A stretch of DNA of 35,958 nucleotides, taken from contig JBFMGC010000028.1 in NCBI GenBank assembly GCA_040752815.1, forward strand, positions 1 to 35,958, given 5' to 3'. Below the pieces are notes generated by a model. It was not told the DNA's origin and ran no database searches. It was given only the letters and a program-made list of their open reading frames with translations. This DNA is from Candidatus Zixiibacteriota bacterium (GTDB taxonomy: Bacteria > Zixibacteria > MSB-5A5 > GN15 > FEB-12). The position numbers and the translations under genes were made by a program. Positions 8,054-16,142 of the stretch are shown piece by piece (within the stretch, counting starts at the first letter, position 1; each line of letters opens with the position of its first letter).

Positions 8054-9243
8054 CAGACAATTTCTATGGCCAGGGCAACCGCGTTGCCGCCCCCAAGGCA
8101 GAGTGTCGCCAGACCCTTTTTCAGCCCGCGATCTTTGAGCGCATAAATCAGCGTCACGAGAATACGAGTGCCCGAGGCACCGATCGGATGGCCGAGCGCC
8201 ACCGATCCGCCGTGGACGTTAACTCGATTCCAGTCCCAGCCCAGCTCTTTCCCGTCGGCGAGCGCCTGCACGGAAAACGCCTCATTGGCTTCGATCAGGT
8301 CCCAATGGCCGATATCCACCTTCATCTTTGCCATTAGCTTACGCACCGCAAAGATGGGTGAGAAAAACAGATCAATCGGATCGGTCCCGGCGGCGGCATA
8401 ATCGACAATTCGAGCCAGCGGCTTGAGGCCCTTCTCTTTCAAGTACTGCCCGGATACGACAATCGTAGCGGCGCTGCCGTCGTTCAGGCCGGGGGCGTTG
8501 CCCGCAGTCACAGTTCCGTCCTTCTGGAACGCAGGGCGAAGCTTCGCCAGGCTTTCGACCGAAACATCCGGGCGCGGACATTCATCTTTCTTGAATACTA
8601 CCGGATCACCTTTGCGCTGGGGGATTTCGATGGCGAAAATTTCCTTGTCAAATTTCCCGGCCTGCTGGGCCGCCACCGCCTTGCGATGGGAATTGTAAGC
8701 GAACTGATCCTGTTCTTCACGCGAAATGCCGGCCTTCTTCTGCGTATACTCAGCAGCATTTCCCATGTGGAAATCATTGAAGCTGTCCCAGAGACCGTCG
8801 GAAATCATAATATCATCCAGCTTGCCGTGGCCGAACTTAGTGCCGGTCTTGGCGCCGCGAATCACATAGGGCGTGCTCGACATGGACTCCATGCCTCCGG
8901 CGACAATGACATCCTGGTCACCGGCCCGAATCGACTGTGCCGCCAGCATGACCGCCTTGAGTCCGGAACCGCAAACTTTGTTGATGGTGATACAAGGGAC
9001 CTGCGACGACACTCCGCCGTGGATCGCCGCCTGCCGGGCCGGCGCCTGACCGGCGCCTCCCTGCACCACCTGACCCATGATGACCTCGTCGATGTCCTTG
9101 CTGTCGATTCCCGACCGCTTTACCGCCTCTTTGATCGCCAAAGCGCCCAACTGAGGGGCCGAAAGGGAGCCCAGTCCGCCGTGAAGCGTGCCAATCGCGC
9201 TGCGGCAGGCTGAGACGATGTATGCGTCTTGTCTGTCAGCCAT
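8053..9243 (-). CDS. Acetyl-CoA acetyltransferase (thiolase)
   Basis: Condenses two acetyl-CoA to acetoacetyl-CoA, or cleaves it. The 396 residues carry the nucleophile region NKVCGSGLKAVM (about C89), GGMESMS (about 116), the substrate loop EANEAFSVQALA (about 319), GGSVALGHPIGASG (catalytic His about 351) and CLGGGNA (second Cys about 382), a complete degradative/biosynthetic thiolase set. GGAG lies 8 bases before the ATG. It is the first gene of a four-gene minus-strand operon (thiolase, hydroxybutyryl-CoA dehydrogenase, two acyl-CoA dehydrogenases). The 264-base gap to the divergent outer-membrane protein gene must carry its promoter. A second, unrelated thiolase of archaeal type lies at 16142-17302. 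Confidence 0.96.
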   Translation of the reverse strand: MADRQDAYIVSACRSAIGTLHGGLGSLSAPQLGALAIKEAVKRSGIDSKDIDEVIMGQVVQGGAGQAPARQAAIHGGVSSQVPCITINKVCGSGLKAVMLAAQSIRAGDQDVIVAGGMESMSSTPYVIRGAKTGTKFGHGKLDDIMISDGLWDSFNDFHMGNAAEYTQKKAGISREEQDQFAYNSHRKAVAAQQAGKFDKEIFAIEIPQRKGDPVVFKKDECPRPDVSVESLAKLRPAFQKDGTVTAGNAPGLNDGSAATIVVSGQYLKEKGLKPLARIVDYAAAGTDPIDLFFSPIFAVRKLMAKMKVDIGHWDLIEANEAFSVQALADGKELGWDWNRVNVHGGSVALGHPIGASGTRILVTLIYALKDRGLKKGLATLCLGGGNAVALAIEIV

Positions 9244-9465
9244 ATCTCATTCTCCATCAAAACGTTTCAAAAGCCCGAACCACAAATGGCCGTATATAAC
9301 CAAATCACCGAATCAAATCAAGCATGGCCCCCGATTTGACTTGGCGCTGACTGGAAATACCCAACCGATCGCGCATCAATCACCCCTTCATCTACCTCTA
9401 TTGCCTATGTCTCTGGCTCCAAGCCCCACCCAGACGGGCTAAAGGAAACCGGGCAAGGTGTCGAT

Positions 9466-9503
9466 CTTAGTTTCTTGAGATAACTAAGCTCCCACTTTGG
9501 AGG
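9466..9503 (+). promoter_or_regulatory. Leader hairpin and strong ribosome binding site of the 9508 gene
   Basis: Arms CTTAGTT (9466-9472) and AACTAAG (9482-9488) can form a hairpin. It ends 10 bases before GGAGG (9499-9503), which is 4 bases before the ATG. A role in mRNA stability or translation control is inferred. Nothing else recognisable was seen in the rest of the divergent gap 9244-9465. Confidence 0.3.
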
Positions 9504-9507
9504 AAAC

Positions 9508-10107
9508 ATGAAGAAAGTCTTTACCGTCCTCGCGATTCTGCTGGCCTTCGGCTCGACCCTATCGGCCCAGGTGCCCGGCAGCCCGGTGAGTATCTACGCC
9601 GGTGGGGCGCTGTCGATTCCGACCGCGCCGGAAAGCTTCAAATCATACTACAAAAACGGCTACCATGGCTTTGTCGGCATTGGTCTGCCGGCCAGCCCGG
9701 TGATCGAACTGGTAGGCAAGGTTGAATACCATACCTTCAGCTTCGATTTCGACCAGGCCTACTCGGAGTACTCCGGCGGCACCAACAAAGTCTGGATGTT
9801 CGGCGGCGACGTCAAAGTCAACCCGAGCCTGCCGGCGTTCCCGGTAAGCCCGTACCTGCTCGGCGGTCTCGGTTTTGCCGCCATTCAGCAGACCGAATTC
9901 GACGGCCCGCCGTCGTTGACACTGAGCCTTCTGAACGAGTCGGTTTCTGAGAACCAGACCAAGCTGTTCTGGAACATCGGTGGCGGTTTCTCGCTGGCGA
10001 CCAGCCCAGTGTTCAGTCTCTTTGCGCAGGTGCGATATGTCAATATCGCGACCGACAATGAGTCATCGGCGTTCATCCCGGTGACAGTCGGCTTGAAGTT
10101 CTTTTAG
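9508..10107 (+). CDS. Outer-membrane beta-barrel-type protein, unknown role
   Basis: A 199-residue exported protein. Residues 1-21 (MKKVFTVLAILLAFGSTLSA) form a signal peptide with an AXA-type cleavage site. The rest alternates short polar and aromatic strands with glycine-rich turns (YAGGALSIPTA, YLLGGLGFA, NIGGGFSLA, LFAQVRYVNI) and ends in VGLKFF with a terminal Phe, as in small outer-membrane barrels. No enzymatic motif was found. It is the only plus-strand gene between two acyl-CoA operons and has its own leader hairpin and intrinsic terminator, so it is a single transcription unit. High expression is inferred from the strong GGAGG site. Function is not assignable; a structural porin-like or OmpW/OmpA-type barrel is possible. 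Confidence 0.8.
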   Translation: MKKVFTVLAILLAFGSTLSAQVPGSPVSIYAGGALSIPTAPESFKSYYKNGYHGFVGIGLPASPVIELVGKVEYHTFSFDFDQAYSEYSGGTNKVWMFGGDVKVNPSLPAFPVSPYLLGGLGFAAIQQTEFDGPPSLTLSLLNESVSENQTKLFWNIGGGFSLATSPVFSLFAQVRYVNIATDNESSAFIPVTVGLKFF

Positions 10108-10132
10108 TCGAATTACACACGGAGGGGAAAAG

Positions 10133-10160
10133 GCCGGAGCGTCCGCTCCGGCTTTTTTTT
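10133..10160 (+). terminator. Intrinsic terminator of the 9508 gene
   Basis: A perfect 8-bp stem GCCGGAGC/GCTCCGGC (10133-10140/10145-10152) with a 4-base loop is followed directly by eight T residues (10153-10160). It starts 25 bases after the stop codon. This is the clearest rho-independent terminator in the window. Confidence 0.95.
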
Positions 10161-10182
10161 GCTCGGTTCACGCGCCTGGCAG

Positions 10183-10256
10183 CCGGCAGATGAGGGCATT
10201 TGCCGGGCACGGTTCACCAAGTATCCGTTGGCGGGTTCGAGGCGGACCCGCCCTAC
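10183..10256 (+). repeat. Composite repeat: CCGGCAGATG hairpin plus GGCGGGTTCG hairpin
   Basis: The first hairpin is 10183-10192/10197-10206 (loop AGGG). The second is 10230-10239/10243-10252, followed by CTAC (GTAG on the minus strand). The first hairpin with its GGGCACGG flank recurs inverted at 14894-14917. The same pair of hairpins in the same order occurs at 24059-24107, and in weaker form at 2367-2421. Confidence 0.7.
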
Positions 10257-10288
10257 CGTTCATCCCGTGGGTTTAATGCAAATCCAGC

Positions 10289-10786
10289 CTACTTCGCCAA
10301 CTCCAGCTCCACTATCGGTTCCTCGGTCGTCACCTGGTCGCCGACTGAAAAGTTGATCGCCTTCACCGTCCCCTTAGCACGTGCCGGCACCGGGTTCTCC
10401 ATCTTCATCGCTTCGACAATCACCACCTGCTGTTTCGGCTCCACCGTGTCCCCCACCGCTACCATCAGCTTGACGATTTTCCCCGGCATTGGTGCAAATA
10501 TCTTGTCAGGCGCCTCGGCATGATCACTTGCGCCGCCGGCGAATCCGTCATGCGACGGCTCCTGTAGCTCCACTACAACGGAGTCGATATCGACAAATGT
10601 AGTGCCGTTTACTGTAGCCGCGGCGATGATCTTCCTGCGTCCGTCAACCGCGACCGAGAACAGCCCTTCCGAGATCTGTTGAATGTTGTACGACTGATTG
10701 CCGACACGGACGGTATACCCCTCGGAACTCTTCTCGGTTTGTGTCTCGATCTGTTTACCACCGACCAGAAACTCGTGCTTATTCAT
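10289..10786 (-). CDS. Biotin carboxyl carrier protein of acyl-CoA carboxylase
   Basis: A 165-residue carrier that shuttles carboxybiotin between the biotin carboxylase and the carboxyltransferase. The C-terminal lipoyl/biotinyl domain (about residues 92-165) contains IFAPMPGKIVKLMV and the biotinylation motif EAMKMENPV (K128). The N-terminal 80 residues form a separate domain typical of detached acyl-CoA carboxylase carriers. The frame continues 30 codons upstream inside the biotin carboxylase gene. The ATG at 10786 is preferred because it overlaps that gene's stop (ATGAATAA, 8 bases). A biotinylated product ties the operon to BioY. In most MCC enzymes this domain is fused to the carboxylase; here it is a separate polypeptide. 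Confidence 0.92.
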   Translation of the reverse strand: MNKHEFLVGGKQIETQTEKSSEGYTVRVGNQSYNIQQISEGLFSVAVDGRRKIIAAATVNGTTFVDIDSVVVELQEPSHDGFAGGASDHAEAPDKIFAPMPGKIVKLMVAVGDTVEPKQQVVIVEAMKMENPVPARAKGTVKAINFSVGDQVTTEEPIVELELAK

Positions 10787-12302
10787 GGATCGAGTCCCCA
10801 ATCTCCCACGCGCCCAGCGCTTCCCACGGCGACGGCACCACCGCGGGGCCATCGCCGCTACCCACAGTGATACCACGCCGCGTCGTCAGCGACGCCACCG
10901 ATGCCACAGCCGCCGCGAGTGCGACGTGATCGTCGACTGCAGATAACCTCTCGCCCATGTGCCTGCCTAGGAAGTTGGTGTATGTGCGTCCGGCCTGGAA
11001 CTCCGGATGTCCGAGCACATCAACCATGAATCGCTTGGAAGTTTTGACGCCGAGGATTTTGTACTCATGCAGCGCGTTTATCATCTTGCGTATGGCGCCG
11101 GGACGATCGGGAGCGTGGACGATCAGTTTTGCCATTATCGGATCATAGTCAATGGTGATCTCAGATCCCCTGGTGATACCGGAGTCGACACGTATGCCCG
11201 GCCCGATCGGCTCGGTGTAGTGCAGGATACGCCCGGTGCTCGGCATAAAACTGTTCTCGCCGTCCTCGGCATAGATACGGCACTCAATCGCGTGTCCCCG
11301 CTGAGTCAGGTGGTGCATCTGCTCCGACAACGGCAGCCCGGCGGCGATTCGTATCTGCTCAACTACCAGGTCGGTGCCGGTGACCATTTCGGTGATCGGA
11401 TGCTCTACCTGGATACGGGTGTTCATTTCCAGAAAATAGAATGCGCCCTTTTCGTCTACGAGGAATTCAACCGTGCCCGCGTTGACATACCCGGCCGCTT
11501 TGGCCACCGCCACCGCCGCATCGCCCATGCGTGTGCGAAGCTGCTCGTTGAGTGCCACCGACGGGGTCTCTTCGATAATCTTCTGATGCCGCCGCTGAAT
11601 CGAGCACTCGCGCTCGAAGGCATGGACACAATTGTCGTGTGAATCGGCCAGCACCTGGAACTCGATATGGCGGGCGTTGGCGATATACTTTTCGAGGTAG
11701 ACCGAATCATCATTGAACGCATTCAGCGCCTCGCGGCGAGCCGCCTCGAGGGCGTCGTTCAGTTCGTTCGGCTGATGAACGATCCGCATCCCCTTGCCCC
11801 CGCCGCCGGCGGCGGCTTTGATCATCACCGGGTACCCGGCCTTATCGGCCGCCTCGCGAAACACTTTGGGGTCAACAGCGGACGCTGTCATGCCCGGTAT
11901 CAACGGGACACCGGCGCCTGACATCTTTATGCGCGATTCGACTTTGTTCCCCATAAGCAGCATCGCATCCGGTGGCGGGCCGATAAAAACGATACCGGCA
12001 TCGCGGCAGGCCTTAGGGAACTCAGAATTCTCGGCGAGAAAGCCGTAACCGGGATGAATCGCCTCGCAGCCGGTCTCTTTGGCGGCCTGAATGATCTTCC
12101 CGATATCGAGATACGACTGCCTCGGCGGCGGCGGGCCGATAAACACTGACTCGTCGGCTGCGAACCGATGTTTGCTGCCGCGGTCGGCCTCGGAGAATAC
12201 CGCCACCGACTTTATGCCCAGCACGCGGCAGGCGTTTATCACGCGGACCGCAATTTCGGAGCGATTGGCTACAAGTACTTTCTTGAACAGTTTGTCTGAC
12301 AT
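10779..12302 (-). CDS. Biotin carboxylase subunit of an acyl-CoA carboxylase (methylcrotonyl-CoA type)
   Basis: An ATP-grasp enzyme that carboxylates biotin on the carrier protein using bicarbonate. The 507 residues show KVLVANRSEIAVRV (about 8-21), AIHPGYGFLAENSEF (about 80-94), the ATP lid KAAAGGGGKGMRIV (about 163-176), RHIEFQVLAD, ERECSIQRRHQK, EMNTRIQVEHPITEM (about 292) and DPIMAKLIVH. The core ends near residue 450, and the last 55 residues are a poorly conserved tail before the separate carrier gene. It lies between the hydratase and carrier genes. The acyl-CoA specificity comes from the carboxyltransferase at 13118-14725, which is most like methylcrotonyl-CoA carboxylase. Confidence 0.94.
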   Translation of the reverse strand: MSDKLFKKVLVANRSEIAVRVINACRVLGIKSVAVFSEADRGSKHRFAADESVFIGPPPPRQSYLDIGKIIQAAKETGCEAIHPGYGFLAENSEFPKACRDAGIVFIGPPPDAMLLMGNKVESRIKMSGAGVPLIPGMTASAVDPKVFREAADKAGYPVMIKAAAGGGGKGMRIVHQPNELNDALEAARREALNAFNDDSVYLEKYIANARHIEFQVLADSHDNCVHAFERECSIQRRHQKIIEETPSVALNEQLRTRMGDAAVAVAKAAGYVNAGTVEFLVDEKGAFYFLEMNTRIQVEHPITEMVTGTDLVVEQIRIAAGLPLSEQMHHLTQRGHAIECRIYAEDGENSFMPSTGRILHYTEPIGPGIRVDSGITRGSEITIDYDPIMAKLIVHAPDRPGAIRKMINALHEYKILGVKTSKRFMVDVLGHPEFQAGRTYTNFLGRHMGERLSAVDDHVALAAAVASVASLTTRRGITVGSGDGPAVVPSPWEALGAWEIGDSIHE

Positions 12303-12317
12303 AGCGGCATCACTGAA

Positions 12318-13106
12318 TCACTTGTCACTCACCCAGCGCGGCTTTCGTTTGTTGAGAAACGCGTCCATCCCTTCCTGACCCTCACTCGAAACGCGCAGTT
12401 TCGCGATCATCTCGGCAGTAAACGGCTTAAACTGAGCAGGTGACATCATAGGCACTTCGCTGACCAGCCTCTTGGCCATCGCCACCGCTTCGGGACCCGA
12501 CGAAAGTATCGACTCAATCAGGTTGTTGATCTCGGCGTCGAGCTTGTCATCATCCACGACTTTGTTGACCAGGCCGACCTCGCACGCCCGCTCCGCGCTC
12601 ATCCGTTCGCCAGTGATGAATAACTCGCGCGCTTTCCCCTCGCCCATCTTGCGAATGACATACGGGCCGATACAGGCCGGCACTACGCCGATCTTGACTT
12701 CGGAGAACGAGAATTTCGCCGAGCGCGCCGCAATCGCGATGTCGCACACCGCGACAAAACCCGTACCGCCGCCTATCGCCGCGCCATTGATACGGCCAAC
12801 GACAGGACGCTTGAAGGTGTAGATCTGATAGAATAGATCAGCGAGGGCATTCGATTCGGCCAGGTTTTGCTCGTACGACTGATCGATTACCTCACGCATC
12901 CAGTTAAGATCGGCGCCTGCGCAGAACGATTTCCCCTCACCGGTCAGCAGAATCACGCGCAGATCGTCTCCTGTTGCTAACTCCGCGAACAGGTGGGACA
13001 TTTCGGTAATGACCGTCCCGTTGAAGGCGTTATGTATCTCCGGACGGCAGAACGAGACCCGTCCGATCCGCCCGTCCTCCGTGTATTTCAAGGTCGTGTA
13101 ATTCAT
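12318..13106 (-). CDS. Enoyl-CoA hydratase, 3-methylglutaconyl-CoA hydratase-like (LiuC type)
   Basis: A 262-residue crotonase-fold enzyme. The oxyanion-hole motifs FCAGADLNWM (about residues 61-70) and NGAAIGGGTGFVAVCDIAIA (about 107-126) are intact. The stretch EVKIGVVPACIGPYVIRK (about 137-154) resembles methylglutaconyl-CoA hydratases of the leucine (liu) pathway more than short-chain crotonases. It is placed between the carboxyltransferase and biotin carboxylase genes, as in liu/mcc operons, with 11 and 15 base gaps. It would hydrate 3-methylglutaconyl-CoA to HMG-CoA, or run in reverse. It might also serve as the missing hydratase for the C4 module at 4858-9243. No clear Shine-Dalgarno site precedes the ATG, suggesting coupling to the preceding gene. 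Confidence 0.86.
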   Translation of the reverse strand: MNYTTLKYTEDGRIGRVSFCRPEIHNAFNGTVITEMSHLFAELATGDDLRVILLTGEGKSFCAGADLNWMREVIDQSYEQNLAESNALADLFYQIYTFKRPVVGRINGAAIGGGTGFVAVCDIAIAARSAKFSFSEVKIGVVPACIGPYVIRKMGEGKARELFITGERMSAERACEVGLVNKVVDDDKLDAEINNLIESILSSGPEAVAMAKRLVSEVPMMSPAQFKPFTAEMIAKLRVSSEGQEGMDAFLNKRKPRWVSDK

Positions 13107-13117
13107 AGCGTACCGAT

Positions 13118-14725
13118 CTACATGCGGAACACACCATACTGCTGATCCGGGAACGGCGCGTTGAGCGACATCGATATCGCCAGCGCCAGCGCCTGACGCG
13201 TCTCGGTAAAGCCGAGCATGCCGTCGTCCCAGAGCCGCGCGCCTGAATAATAGGGCGTCGACTGCGATTCGTAATTGTCTATGATGGGCTGACGGATCGC
13301 TTTGATTTCCTCGGGCGTCAGCTTGCGGCCTTCGGTTTCAAGCTGATTGATCTTGACCGTCGCGAGCACATCAGCCGCCTGCTCGCCCCCCATAACACAG
13401 ATCTTCGCATTGGGCCACATCCACATTAGTCGCGGGAAATACCCCCGCCCGCACATGGCGTAGTTGCCCGCACCGTAGGAACCGCCGATCACGACCGTAA
13501 ACTTCGGTATCTGCGCGTTGGCGACTGCATGAACCATCTTGGCACCGTCGCGGGCGATACCCCCGGCCTCGTACTGACGTCCAACTATGAACCCCGAAAT
13601 GTTCTGCAAAAACAGCAGCGGGATTCTCCGCTGCGTGCAGAGCTCAATAAAATGCGCCCCTTTCAGCGATGATTCACTGAACAGCACACCGTTGTTGCCG
13701 ATTATCCCGACCGGGTACCCCATGATCCGCGCAAACCCGGTCACCAGCGTGATCCCGTACAGCTCCTTGAACTCATGAAACCGCGAACCGTCCACCAGCC
13801 GAGCGATAACTTCGCGCACATCATACGGTTTGCGCAAATCGTTTGACACTACTCCGTACAACTCTTCGGGGTCGTAATGCGGCTCTTCAGGGATCGAACG
13901 CTCGACCGGCTCGCGATACGGCTTGTCGAGATTCTCCACAATGTTGCGCGCCACCTGCAGAGCATGGGTATCGTCCTGAGCATAATGATCGCTCACACCG
14001 GAGACACGGCAGTGCACATCGGCACCACCAAGCTCTTCGGCAGTGACAACTTCGCCGGTGGCGGCCTTCACCAGCGGCGGCCCACCGATAAAGATCGTCC
14101 CCTGCTTGCGGACAATCACCGTCTCGTCTGACATCGCCGGCAGGTACGCGCCCCCTGCCGTGCACGAGCCCATTACAATCGAGATCTGCGCGATCCCCTG
14201 CGCCGACAGCCGCGCCTGGTTATAGAAGATGCGGCCGAAGTGATCCTTGTCGGGAAACGTGCCCGACTGGAGCGGCAAAAAAATCCCGCCGGAATCGACA
14301 AGATAGACACATGGCAGCCGGTTTTCCTCAGCGATTGCCTGAGCGCGGGCGTGTTTCAAGATCGTGATCGGATAGTACGTGCCTCCTTTGACCGTGGCGT
14401 CGTTGACCACAACCATCACCTCGCGGCTATGCACGACTCCGATACCTGTGATGATTCCCGCCGCGGGTGCCTCGTTGTCGTACATGTCGTAGGCAGCCAG
14501 TGGGCTCAATTCGAGAAACGGCGTATTCTTATCCAGCAGACCAGCCAGGCGGTCACGCGGCAGCAGTTTTTTCCGTTCGACATGACGCTGGCGTGACTTT
14601 TCCGGCCCGCCCAATTTGTTTTGTTCTAGTCGTTCCTTGAACAGCCGATGCTGCTCGCGATTCTTTTGCTCGTTTTCTTTGAATTGGGAGGATTTGGTAT
14701 CGATCTTGGACTCGATGCGAAACAT
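13118..14725 (-). CDS. mccB: Acyl-CoA carboxylase carboxyltransferase, methylcrotonyl-CoA carboxylase beta type
   Basis: Transfers the carboxyl group from carboxybiotin to an acyl-CoA. The 535 residues match the usual MCC beta length. Characteristic stretches are [20 protein letters not shown] (about 131-150), [44 protein letters not shown] (about 205), [20 protein letters not shown] and [16 protein letters not shown] (about 415). These resemble methylcrotonyl-CoA rather than propionyl- or acetyl-CoA carboxylases. A longer frame begins at a TTG (14815). The ATG at 14725 ([18 protein letters not shown]) matches the family N-terminus, with a weak GAGAAG upstream. It is the first gene of a four-gene operon: carboxyltransferase, hydratase, biotin carboxylase, carrier. 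Confidence 0.93.
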   Translation of the reverse strand: MFRIESKIDTKSSQFKENEQKNREQHRLFKERLEQNKLGGPEKSRQRHVERKKLLPRDRLAGLLDKNTPFLELSPLAAYDMYDNEAPAAGIITGIGVVHSREVMVVVNDATVKGGTYYPITILKHARAQAIAEENRLPCVYLVDSGGIFLPLQSGTFPDKDHFGRIFYNQARLSAQGIAQISIVMGSCTAGGAYLPAMSDETVIVRKQGTIFIGGPPLVKAATGEVVTAEELGGADVHCRVSGVSDHYAQDDTHALQVARNIVENLDKPYREPVERSIPEEPHYDPEELYGVVSNDLRKPYDVREVIARLVDGSRFHEFKELYGITLVTGFARIMGYPVGIIGNNGVLFSESSLKGAHFIELCTQRRIPLLFLQNISGFIVGRQYEAGGIARDGAKMVHAVANAQIPKFTVVIGGSYGAGNYAMCGRGYFPRLMWMWPNAKICVMGGEQAADVLATVKINQLETEGRKLTPEEIKAIRQPIIDNYESQSTPYYSGARLWDDGMLGFTETRQALALAISMSLNAPFPDQQYGVFRM

Positions 14726-14893
14726 AAGCTTCTCAATACGGGTATCGTTCTGGGCGGCCGCGTCCCGCTTAAGTTGTTGTAACTCAACAAACAGGCCCGT
14801 CTCCGGGCACACCAAGGCCGAATATATGCGCGCCAGGCGGATTTGTAAAGAGAGTAGATTGTTGATCAGACCCCAGAGTAAACCAAGCCGTGC

Positions 14894-15025
14894 CCGGCAG
14901 ATACCCTCATCTGCCGGCTTAGCGGTTGTAGGTCAAAACCCCTGAGTCGACCGCCATTGGGCGGGCGACGCGGTTTTGACAACGGTACAAGACAGAATGT
15001 CGAAACCACAGGGGTTTCGACCTAC
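14894..15025. repeat. Three hairpin repeats with GTAG feet
   Basis: CCGGCAGAT/ATCTGCCGG (14894-14902/14909-14917) is an inverted copy of the 10183 element. GTAG at 14928-14931 leads into GTCAAAACC/GGTTTTGAC (14932-14940/14972-14980), the family seen at 341-393. GTCGAAACC/GGTTTCGAC (14999-15007/15013-15021) plus CTAC (15022-15025) recurs at 15710-15736 with one or two changes in the loop. The repeats have replaced the 3' end of the gene remnant at 15026-15440. Confidence 0.8.
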
Positions 15026-15440
15026 AAGACCCTGAAAAGAGCGCAAGTCCCACCAAGATGTAGAGCCACGACTTGGTAGTCCAAGAAGCTACAGCTCCTA
15101 CACCAAGCGCCAAGAATTCTGCAAGAAGAACCAACAGAACCCTAGGATTGATTAAAGGTCGTAAAAGCGGATCGAGCGCATCCAGAGCCGACAAGAGACC
15201 TAAATAGAGGACAGCTAATCCAGCAGGTAACCAGACCAGCTTCACCGGATCGATTCGGATGAACTCTGAAGGTACTCCGAAGTAGCTACACTATCCCATC
15301 TCATAGAAGTACAGCAGAAAGTAGCCGTAGCCAGTAATGACTGCAATCAGTGTAGCACCATCCACCAAGGCGTTCCCAGTGAACGCAATCCCACTCTTCT
15401 TCTCAATTGACCGCGGCACGCTATCTTCCTGATCGGTCAC
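14919..15440 (-). pseudogene. Membrane-protein gene interrupted by an in-frame amber codon and truncated by repeats
   Basis: Reading from a GTG at 15440, with GGAGG 7 bases upstream, there are 49 codons ending in GYGYFLLYFYEMG. A TAG follows (15293-15291), and the same frame continues CSYFGVPSEFIRIDP and then VKLVWLPAGLAVLYLGLL, with further hydrophobic helices to about 15030. The joined stretch YEMG-X-CSYFGVPSEFI resembles a motif remembered from membrane proteins of unknown function (E-x-G-[FY]-x-x-YFGIP), so the stop replaces an expected aromatic residue. After codon 138 the frame runs through GTAG-type repeats, so the original C-terminus is missing. TAG is an ordinary stop elsewhere here (glyA, rpiB, clpB), so decay is likelier than recoding. 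Function unknown. Confidence 0.7.
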
Positions 15441-15518
15441 ACCCTATCCTCCAATTGTTAGTGTAAATCACCTGTTTTCAAGATAATGCCACTCCCGCGA
15501 AAGACGAAACACAAAACC

Positions 15519-15736
15519 GGCAGGCGCGGAGGCCTGCCGATCAATTGTTGGATCCCCCGGTCGAGCCGGGGGATGACTTTTTGGGGGCGGACGATGACCG
15601 TAAGTCGCCCTTCTTCAGGCTCAGGGTGACTTTGAAGGTGGAGACCGGGAGGTCTGCCGCCCACTGGCACCCTTCGACCCTTCGACGAGCTCAGGGCTCA
15701 GGGTGACTTGTCGAAACCGCAGAGGTTTCGACCTAC
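15519..15736. repeat. Mixed repeat block downstream of the DUF35 gene
   Basis: The 300-base gap 15441-15740 holds no supported gene. It contains GGCAGGC/GCCTGCC (15519-15525/15532-15538), ATCCCCCGG/CCGGGGGAT (15552-15560/15566-15574) and a CTTCGAC-CTCAGGGTGAC type repeat (15672-15707). It ends with GTCGAAACC/GGTTTCGAC plus CTAC (15710-15736). The last element lies 5 bases past the DUF35 gene's stop codon. Confidence 0.75.
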
Positions 15737-15740
15737 AAGC

Positions 15741-16142
15741 CTAATACCACTTCGGCACGAATTTGTACCCGTAGCTCAGCACGCCGTGTGAGCCCTCTTT
15801 CTGGACCAGGCGGAACTCGATTCGCACCTCCACGCCGATCTTCACCTGGTTGACATCGCAGTCGGTCATCTGGCCGAAAATGCGCGTGCCGTCAGTGAGT
15901 TCGACAATCGCCAGCGCGTACGGCGACAGGTCGCCCCACTGCGATGGGGCCACGCGAATCACGGTGTAGGTGACAACCTTGCCGGTTTCCGGCAGAACTA
16001 CCGGTTCGGACTGGGTGTCGCCGTTGGTCGGATCGACCTGGCGCGGCGGGAAGTAAGTCTTCCCGCTTTTTTTGAACTTCACTGCTTCGAGACGATACCG
16101 TTGCGGATATTCACGCCATACCCGTGAAGGAAATATCGACAT
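15741..16142 (-). CDS. DUF35 OB-fold protein of the archaeal-type thiolase/HMG-CoA synthase complex, zinc ribbon lost
   Basis: 133 residues: an N-terminal rubredoxin-like region (about 1-45) followed by an OB fold. VWREYPQRYRLEAVKF, FPPRQV, GKVVTYTVIRVAPS, PYALAIVELTDGTRIFGQM and the terminal LSYGYKFVP are typical of the DUF35 partner of archaeal-type acetoacetyl-CoA thiolase and HMG-CoA synthase. In that complex it holds the two enzymes together and helps channel acetoacetyl-CoA. The usual four zinc cysteines around KCKKCG and CPKCG are absent: the protein reads KFKKSGKTYFPPRQVDPTNGD with Phe, Ser, Asp and Asn in their places. The ATG overlaps the thiolase stop (TAATG). The three genes form one unit. 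Confidence 0.88.
   Translation of the reverse strand: MSIFPSRVWREYPQRYRLEAVKFKKSGKTYFPPRQVDPTNGDTQSEPVVLPETGKVVTYTVIRVAPSQWGDLSPYALAIVELTDGTRIFGQMTDCDVNQVKIGVEVRIEFRLVQKEGSHGVLSYGYKFVPKWY

Noticed and set aside
15291-15293. Recoding of UAG as a sense codon
   Set aside because: TAG ends glyA, rpiB, clpB, HMG-CoA synthase and other intact genes at the expected lengths, so UAG is a normal stop here. The single in-frame amber is better explained by mutation.
15458-15670. 70-codon minus-strand frame
   Set aside because: It lies entirely in repeat hairpins and has no ribosome site or protein-like composition.
14894-15736. CRISPR array
   Set aside because: The repeats differ in sequence, orientation and spacing, and each is a self-complementary hairpin. 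There is no uniform repeat-spacer pattern and no cas gene.
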